Shown here: one piece after another, positions 57,914-64,000 of the stretch
Layout of the letters: each line of letters begins with the position of its first letter
How positions within the stretch are numbered: the first letter of the stretch is position 1
DNA from: Ceratorhiza oryzae-sativae
Taxonomy: Eukaryota; Basidiomycota; Agaricomycetes; Cantharellales; Ceratobasidiaceae
Direction: 5' to 3'
DNA length: 64,000 nucleotides
Assembly (NCBI GenBank): GCA_030998015.1
Contig: JARWMV010000251.1
Coordinates: forward strand, 124,001-188,000
The notes under the pieces: model-generated
Told to the model about the DNA's origin: nothing
The model's database searches: none
The model's input: the letters and a program-made list of their open reading frames with translations, nothing else
Program-made: the position numbers and the translations under genes

Positions 57914-60900
57914 ATGCGCCCACACACGTTGTCGCTGCCAGATGCGGCCTCCAAGGCGCTCGCCCCAGCTGCATGTGACGTCGATCTGCACGAGAACAAG
58001 ACAGTGCCGGCGTTGGCTGTGACACCCGCGGAGGACACTCCTGGTGCTTCTTCGTCCACACCTGCTGCGCGTCCGCTGCTTCCTCGCGCGCTCACCAGTG
58101 GCATTGAGCTCGTCGTCCAGTCTCCACCTGCGTCGAAGCTCCACCCAGCGGCTGGCACCACACCGAGCAGAGAGGAGCCATCGCCCCCGGCAGAATCAAG
58201 CCCACCGCCGCCCACCGCGCCAGAGATGGGGGTGCTCGCCGACGGGGGCGATGCCGCAACGACGTCATGTACTTGGCCGGCTGCTTCTTCGGCCGCCCAA
58301 CGTACGCATCGTGCATCCTAAGCCCCACCCCTGTGCTGACGAGTGCGTTCTAGCTCCAGCCTCGCTCCTGTTCTCAGGCCCAGACGCGAATCAGGCGCTC
58401 TCGCATCCGTCGGGTACCACCCATACGTCATCTCTGTCTGCAAGCGATTCACAGCCGGTGCCGAGTTTATTATTATCTGCCCCGAGCTCGGGGAGCGCGT
58501 CTCCACGTACGCCCCCGAATCTTAGGCTCGAGATCCCGCCCCAGGAGCCGCCTCCCGGTCGGTAAGTATCTCTGTGGTTTGCCCTTGCTTTTAGCTCCAT
58601 GGCTTATTCTTTGGGCAGAGATGGCTCGCGTGCGCCGTTTGCGCCTGACCCAGAAAACGAGGGCATATGCACCGAAGTCGGATCCTTGGGTCAGGAGATC
58701 CAGCTCGAGAGTGGGGATCACTTAAATGCACTCGAACGCATCTACCTCTACACCCAGAGCAAGGCCACCTTTCATCGGTGCGTCCCGCCGGCTCGCTTGA
58801 ATCCAAAAAAAATACTGATCAAGTTCTGCTCACTTGCCGCATCGGTTTTACCCTTCTCCGCCGGCATGCATGCGGAACCTGAACGGATCTGATGTACACA
58901 GGATATTCATGTCTCGCGCGTTGCCGACATATCTCAACGAGGTCACCCCCCTCGAGGCGGTCGAGTATGTGCTCCCGCTGCTAGGCGGTTTGGCAATCGA
59001 CGAGGAAGAACGGGTCAAGGAGACATTTGTTGCCGAATTGTTGGTCATTATTTGGTGGTTCTTTAGTGTATGCCCCTCTCTCGATATCGGATTCTCTAAA
59101 AGCCATCTGACGTATTCTCCCCAACCAGACATGCAGATTGACCGACCAGGAACTTGACCCGGCTCCACCCCCCGAACCAGACCCCGATGCTCCACCTCCC
59201 ACAGAACCACCATTAGTATCAGTGCAATCCTTTTCGGCCGTCCTCGCTTCCTTGCTGTTGTCCAATAACCCGAACGTGAGCGCCATCGCACGGGGCACAG
59301 TTGTCGAGCTTCTCGGACGAACGCGATGGATTGTCAATCATCCAGGCGAGACCGCTCCCCAGATAACACGATACTGCGAGAGCATGCGGTCAGTGGGGGA
59401 GTGGAGCGCAGGGCTGTTGGGCCCCACCGAGGCAAGAATGATTCAATTAGAGATCATTTATGGCGTGATCATCGACCTCGGACGATTGGATTTGAATGCG
59501 GAGGAGATGGGGCAGCAACAAGAAGACCAACCGGGAGAGGGGCGGGCCAACATTATGTACGAGGAAGAGCAGGATGTGGGGCAGGTGGATATTTCGACGC
59601 CCGAGGAATCGTCTGTGGGTCCTACCATGGACGAATCCGTGTACTCCTCTACGTCCACGGAGATGTCTACTTCAGGATCTGGTTCTGTGTCCACGGACAC
59701 GTCTGGGTCTGGGGCCACATCTTCAAAATCCTCGTCTTCTGGATCCGCAGAGTCGCGAGGACATCCTACGTTTTCCGCGTCCGATTTTGTGAAACCAAAT
59801 ATGGTTTCTCTACCCGATTCGGCTCTAACTCCTACTCCGACCAATTCGAAGAGCTATGCGGACGCACTTGTAGCTGGGTCTGGGTCTACACCTGCTGGTC
59901 CGTCAGGGGTAATGGACTCGGGCTCGGGGGCAACAGGTTCAGGGGTTATGGGCAACGGGAGCTCGATAGATTCAGGTTCAGGTTCATCACTTAATCTCCC
60001 AGAGCTTTCCCCTGGCGAAAGCAGTTCTCGGTCGAGTGTCGCATCGCCTGCAGAGCCTATTTCACCGCCCGCCGGCGGGGACTATGTCGGTTCACTAGGC
60101 GACCAGGGCACGGGCTCGCTGTATGGGTCATTAGCCGTTCCAGAATTCGATACTTCATCGCCTTCCACGCCGGGCGCGGAGGATCTCGAGCTATCGTGGT
60201 ATTCGGCGTCTGAAAAAAATGGCGGGTTTTTGAGGCGTGGGCTAAACAGAGGATTATCGACGATGAGTGCCGCGACGTCTGGGATCGATCCGGAGGACTA
60301 TGCGGACGCTGAAGACTGGGAGGATGGAGTTGATCTGAGCGAGGACGTTGTGGATGCAAGTGCACCCCGAGCCGAAGCTGGTGCAGACGCTCCTGAAGCG
60401 CATCCAAATATGGGCGGCCTAGTTCTTGATGTGGACGTGGAGGCGGGGGTAGACGAAGGGACAGAGCTAGGTGACCCGTTGGTCAACGAAGAGTACGCAT
60501 ACATCGACGATGGCGCGGCTGCGGAAGAAGCTGCAATCGGGAGGGTGGCCAGCATGAGTCTAATTGCTGCTGTTACTTCTAGTGGTACGTCTATTTTTAA
60601 ATGACGTTTAGGGGTTGAATGCCGATTTAAATGAGGGTAGGCGTCGTGGATGACGAAATATATGCGCTCTTCATCGAGGAAGTCATGCGCGTTTCTATGG
60701 ATCCTGTGTATTGGGTTCGCAGCGAGACGTCGTACGCACTGGGGACACTAGCTAAGGTAGTGGGCGAAGGGTCTGTGGAATCAGATCTGGTTAGTTCTCT
60801 TTTCCTCATATAGTTGCTCAGTTGCCTAATGCTATGCACAGCTGCCTGTTCTGGAAGCACTTATGACCGATACGGAAACGCACGTCCGACAAGCGTCTGT

Positions 60901-62293
60901 TTTTGCAATACCACCAGTACTCAGGCGACTTAGTCCACGGCGCAGACGACAGGTTGCGATGCAGCATATGCTCCAACTATGTGAAGACCAAGCAGAGAGC
61001 GTTCGAACTGGGGCTCTTCAAGTGCTCGCAGAGGTCATACACACGTTTCGAGAAGATGAGGGCGGGCCTCCTGAAGAGTTTGTCGACTTTTTCCTCAAAG
61101 GAGAGCACAACCAAATCCGAGCCGCTTTGCCTGCGCCGACTCCACCCCCACAAGATATTTGGGGCGAGGCTACCTCGTACTTTCCCGCTGAGCCAAATTT
61201 CCCAGAGCCGGACCGCGCACTCATCTGTGCGTTCAATCTTCCCGCTGTTGCAGAGGCTCTGGGTCCGACTCGTTGGGGGCGCCTTTCGCACTACTACGCC
61301 TATCTTGCTGAGGAGAGTTGGCATACACCCAAAGTCCGTTCGACACTTGCCGCTAGCGCAGGAGAAATAGCACGGATTATTGGGCCAGACGCTGCTCTTC
61401 GAGACGTTGTGCCTGTTTGGTGGACGTGTGTCAGTAGAGGTGAGCGAGAAGCAAAGATCAAGGCGATGAACGCCTTGCCTGTGCTTCTCGAGGCGTTGGA
61501 TAATGGGGGTAAGGGGGTGGTTGCAAAGAAGATGGAAGAGGCGTGGGCGAATGGTGGCAGTTTGACTGGGTGGAAGGAGCGTGAGGCTTTCGCGAAGCAG
61601 TTGCCAGCAGCTACGAGGACGTTAAGCCATCATGGTGCGGTACTGTGTCGGATCTTCAAGAGTGGGTTGGAAGATCGAGTCGCCGCCACACGTGAGGCGG
61701 TTATCATCGCCTTACCCGTTCTTCATGAGGTCTTGGAGGGCGACGAGGTACACACTCGGATCGCACGGGACGACTTGTTCGCGTTTGCAGAGTCGGGAGC
61801 ATATCGAAACAAGACGACGTGAGTGTCTTGCCGCTGGACATGAACTGTTTGAAGCATTCGCGCTAATATTGGTTCAGATTCCTTGCGTGTTGTCGGGCGC
61901 TGGTCGAGAGTCCAAAAGGTGCTTGGATTTTAGCCGATCCACGGTTCAGTCGGGATGTCAGTTTGTTGGCTATGCATAGTGTTGTTGACGTGCGGATTGG
62001 GCTCGGGAGGCTGTTAACGACAATATGTGGTATGGATCACTTAGTATGCTGCGTCTGTACCACTCTCGGCTGACTCGATTATACCAGAGCGACATACGCC
62101 GAGACGAGACGAGCGTCCGGTATGGCTAGCCGAATCCCTGGAAAAGCTCTCACTTGATTCATCTTCCGACGTTCGAGCCTTTGTCCATCGAGCGGCATAT
62201 GCTGAGCTCGACCTTTGGCCACCAGTCGATGTCTCCAAGGCCACAGCCAAGATTGCAGATTCAGAGTTTGCCGAGTTTTCTCGACCCCCTTGA
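57914..62293 (+). CDS. PP4 regulatory subunit 1-like HEAT-repeat protein
   Basis: Likely scaffold or targeting subunit for protein phosphatase 4 (PPP4R1 family). The start at 57914 opens a Pro/Ser/Ala-rich extension (MRPHTLSLPDAASKALAPAA) that runs through two introns (gtacgc at 58301; gtaagt near 58562) without losing frame into LERIYLYTQSKATFHR, IFMSRALPTYLNEVTPLE and VLPLLGGLAIDEEERVKETF, the first HEAT repeats. A large Ser/Gly/Asp-rich insertion (59560-60540) interrupts them. They resume with WVRSETSYALGTLAKVVGEG, THVRQASVFAIPPVLRRLSP, QVAMQHMLQLCEDQAESVRT, PKVRSTLAASAGEIARIIGP, KIKAMNALPVLLEALDNGG, ATREAVIIALPVLHEVLEGD and DVRAFVHRAAYAELDLWPP. Stop at 62293. No active-site residues are expected. 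The insertion is much longer than in animal relatives. Confidence 0.83.
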
Positions 62294-62552
62294 TGAATAT
62301 GTATCTTGATTTTGCTATTTCGTACTTTTTTTTACTCTTTTATTCTTTCTTCTGATTTTTGTTGTATTGAAGTACACTGTATTCACTTGTTGCTGTGGAC
62401 AGGGTTATTATTGGTATGCATGCATACATGGCATCGAGCTAGATTACTGGTTTGTCAGCTCCTCTAGTGACTTCGAAATACATACGGGATCCATCGAATG
62501 AGGCCAATGGCTGGGATCTCTCTAGTTAGATCTTGAACCGCGCAGTGCAGCG

Positions 62553-63099
62553 CTAATGAGGCATTGTTGGCCAGGGGCCCATCGACTTTTGGCAATGTTC
62601 ATAAAATGATTTAGCAATGGTTGCACCATTCTCATCGCTGATCGACCTGCTGGTGGCTACAGCACCTCTATGGGCTGCAAACAGGAGTGCGGCAGCGATA
62701 TTGAGCGACCCTCCAGATGCGCTAGCGCCGCCTGGAGTCCGGTGGCTCAGGTTTTCATGTGGAACGGCCGAGTGCTACTGGTACTCACCGGCTCCAGTTT
62801 GGCATGCTGGTAGATATGCTAGCTCTTTCGCTGGCATTTTCGTATTGATGGTTTCAGGCAGATTCAGCTTTCCGCCTTTTAGTAACACCACATCCTTCAA
62901 AGGATCGGGTTTGTTCTGTTTTCCTTGGAAAGCGAGGTGCAGGATGGAATGTTTTAGGAGCAACGCTGTCACGTCGACTATGCGACCGATCTCGTCGTGC
63001 AGCACAGTAACAGCTGTTTTGGCTTTGTTCCTAGCATATACAATAGCTCCAGCAAATAAGCGCCCGGCTCCGGCTCTGGCTCCGGCACCCAGAGCTTAA
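62553..63099 (-). pseudogene. CHAT-domain gene remnant, truncated and without catalytic His
   Basis: C-terminal part of a CHAT (caspase-like) domain, a class fused to TPR repeats in many agaricomycetes. The minus strand reads HLAFQGKQNKPDPLKDVVLL, KGGKLNLPETINTKMPAKEL, AYLPACQTGAG, then after a clean intron (gtgagt...ccag, about 62719-62785) GGSLNIAAALLFAAHRGAVA and SRSISDENGATIAKSFYEHC. The Cys of the ACQT motif is present. The catalytic His that family members have in the H-G motif before KQ is Gln here (AFQGKQ). No TPR region or start precedes it, because the next gene begins about 110 bp away. It is therefore probably a leftover, though a short transcript cannot be excluded. Confidence 0.7.
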
Positions 63100-63207
63100 G
63101 CGGTTCCTTGGCTTTCACGCTCAACCTCATGAGCTTCGCCCTCCGAATCAGCTGAAAAGGGCCACCTCACAACAAGAATCATTTCTATCGCACAAAACCC
63201 CGGGTTC

Positions 63208-64000
63208 ATGTACAAGCTACGACGACCAACCCTCTACTCTACCCCACGGCGGCTTCTACAATCGGGTCACAAGATGTTTGCGCTCTATGCTCCATCTCGG
63301 TCCGAACGTACTCCTACGTTCGCGAACCAGCCCAGTCTCCCAAAGCTACCTGTTCCTAAATTGCGGTCTACACTCGATCGGTATCTAAAGAGCCTGGAGC
63401 CGCTAATCGCTGAGGCGGGGGAGGCTAATGCCGTCTCCGAGATGAAGAAACGACAGCGGATGGCCGAGGAGTTCGAAAACGGGATAGGAAAGCTTGCTCA
63501 GGCCAGGCTAATAGGTGGGGTTTCCTAGAATATAAATGATTAAATCCTAATCCTTTGATAGACCTTGATCGTGCTTCGGAGAACAATTGGCTGGATGACA
63601 ATCTCTGGATCAAGAAAGCCTACCATGAATGGAGGGCACCCCTCCTTATCAATTCTAATTGGTGGCTCCTTTTCCAAGACGACAACACCGTTCCTGAGCA
63701 TGTACGACAACATGACGGCACCGTACCTTTGGATTCGGGCGTCAAGTTGGCTACGGGTGGAGAGGTAGGGGAATGGCAAATCCGGCGCGCTGCATGGCTC
63801 GCGGCAAGGTTCATGGACTTTAAAGAACGCCTCGATGCGTAAGTACCTTTTCTGGGGGCTGTCCTGACACCATACTGACTTGGTTTTAAAATGAACTCGC
63901 GATCTGCAGACAGGACATTCATCCGGACTCATCGCGCACAGGTCCGTTTTGCATGCACCAATACACTCGGTTCGTACTCACATTCTTTCACTCGGCTTCT
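63208..64000 (+). CDS. Carnitine O-acetyltransferase, 3' partial
   Basis: Moves acetyl groups between CoA and carnitine at the mitochondrion and peroxisome; needed to export acetyl units from fatty-acid or C2 metabolism. The start at 63208 gives MYKLRRPTLYSTPRRLLQSG, basic and Ser/Thr-rich, fitting a mitochondrial presequence. Then LPKLPVPKLRSTLDRYLKSL, the first helix of the choline/carnitine acyltransferase fold. After the intron near 63512-63562: RASENNWLDDNLWIKKAYHE, WRAPLLINSNWWLLFQDD and WQIRRAAWLAARFMDFKERL, all hallmark segments. The next exon begins QDIHPDSSRTGPFCMHQYTR; the window ends there, before the catalytic His. Promoter side faces the CHAT remnant. Confidence 0.9.

Noticed and set aside
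62719..62785. Stop after PACQTGAGEYQ in the CHAT remnant
   Set aside because: It lies inside a standard intron starting gtgagt; splicing gives the expected continuation. The remnant call rests on truncation and the missing His instead.

Overview
The window is nuclear DNA from a filamentous basidiomycete. Genes are dense on both strands and cut by many introns of about 46-60 bp. The gene set includes families typical of mushroom-forming fungi: a priA-type cysteine-rich secreted protein, GTE/FuA-type glutathione transferases, Zn2Cys6 regulators with a fungal middle domain, and a type II membrane GH5 glucanase. An agaricomycete of the Rhizoctonia/Ceratobasidium kind is my best guess, but that is inference. 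No virus, complete transposon, CRISPR array, rRNA or tRNA was recognised.

Layout. 1-13 kb is housekeeping: SPT2 (5' end outside the window), a membrane protein, an ANCHR-like B-box protein, SDE2, proteasome ATPase RPT2 and FACT subunit SPT16. SDE2 and RPT2 share a 112-bp divergent promoter. 13-21.5 kb is accessory: a Zn2Cys6 regulator, its decayed tandem copy and a putative glycosyltransferase. 21.9-36.4 kb holds striatin, a glutathione transferase, a HAD-family protein, a penta-EF-hand protein, a PLP aminotransferase, an exo-beta-1,3-glucanase and a Rax1-like RGS protein. 36.4-44 kb is gene-poor, with a second glutathione transferase and a PriA-like protein. 44-51.8 kb is a minus-strand run: QCR10 (74 aa, three small exons), COG6, nicotinate phosphoribosyltransferase and a RING-finger protein. 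52.4-64 kb carries an LEA-like stress protein, a membrane protein, a PIN4-type RNA-binding protein, a PP4R1-like HEAT protein, a CHAT-domain remnant and the start of a carnitine acetyltransferase.

Themes. SPT2 and SPT16 handle nucleosomes during transcription. RPT2 and the RING protein belong to ubiquitin/proteasome biology. Striatin (STRIPAK), the PP4R1-like protein and the Rax1-like protein are signalling and polarity factors. COG6, the penta-EF-hand protein and the ANCHR-like protein touch membrane traffic or ESCRT. This is ordinary gene neighbourhood rather than an operon-like system.

The most notable sequence-level observations are five GC-AG introns, a 9-nt microexon that completes a zinc cluster and is conserved in a neighbouring pseudogene, a 15-nt microexon inside a RING finger, an initiator-codon-only coding exon in RPT2, and a series of 1-2 base losses that break otherwise well-conserved exons, all in the first 27 kb. 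These losses look more like assembly errors than gene death. I found no convincing new biological system.
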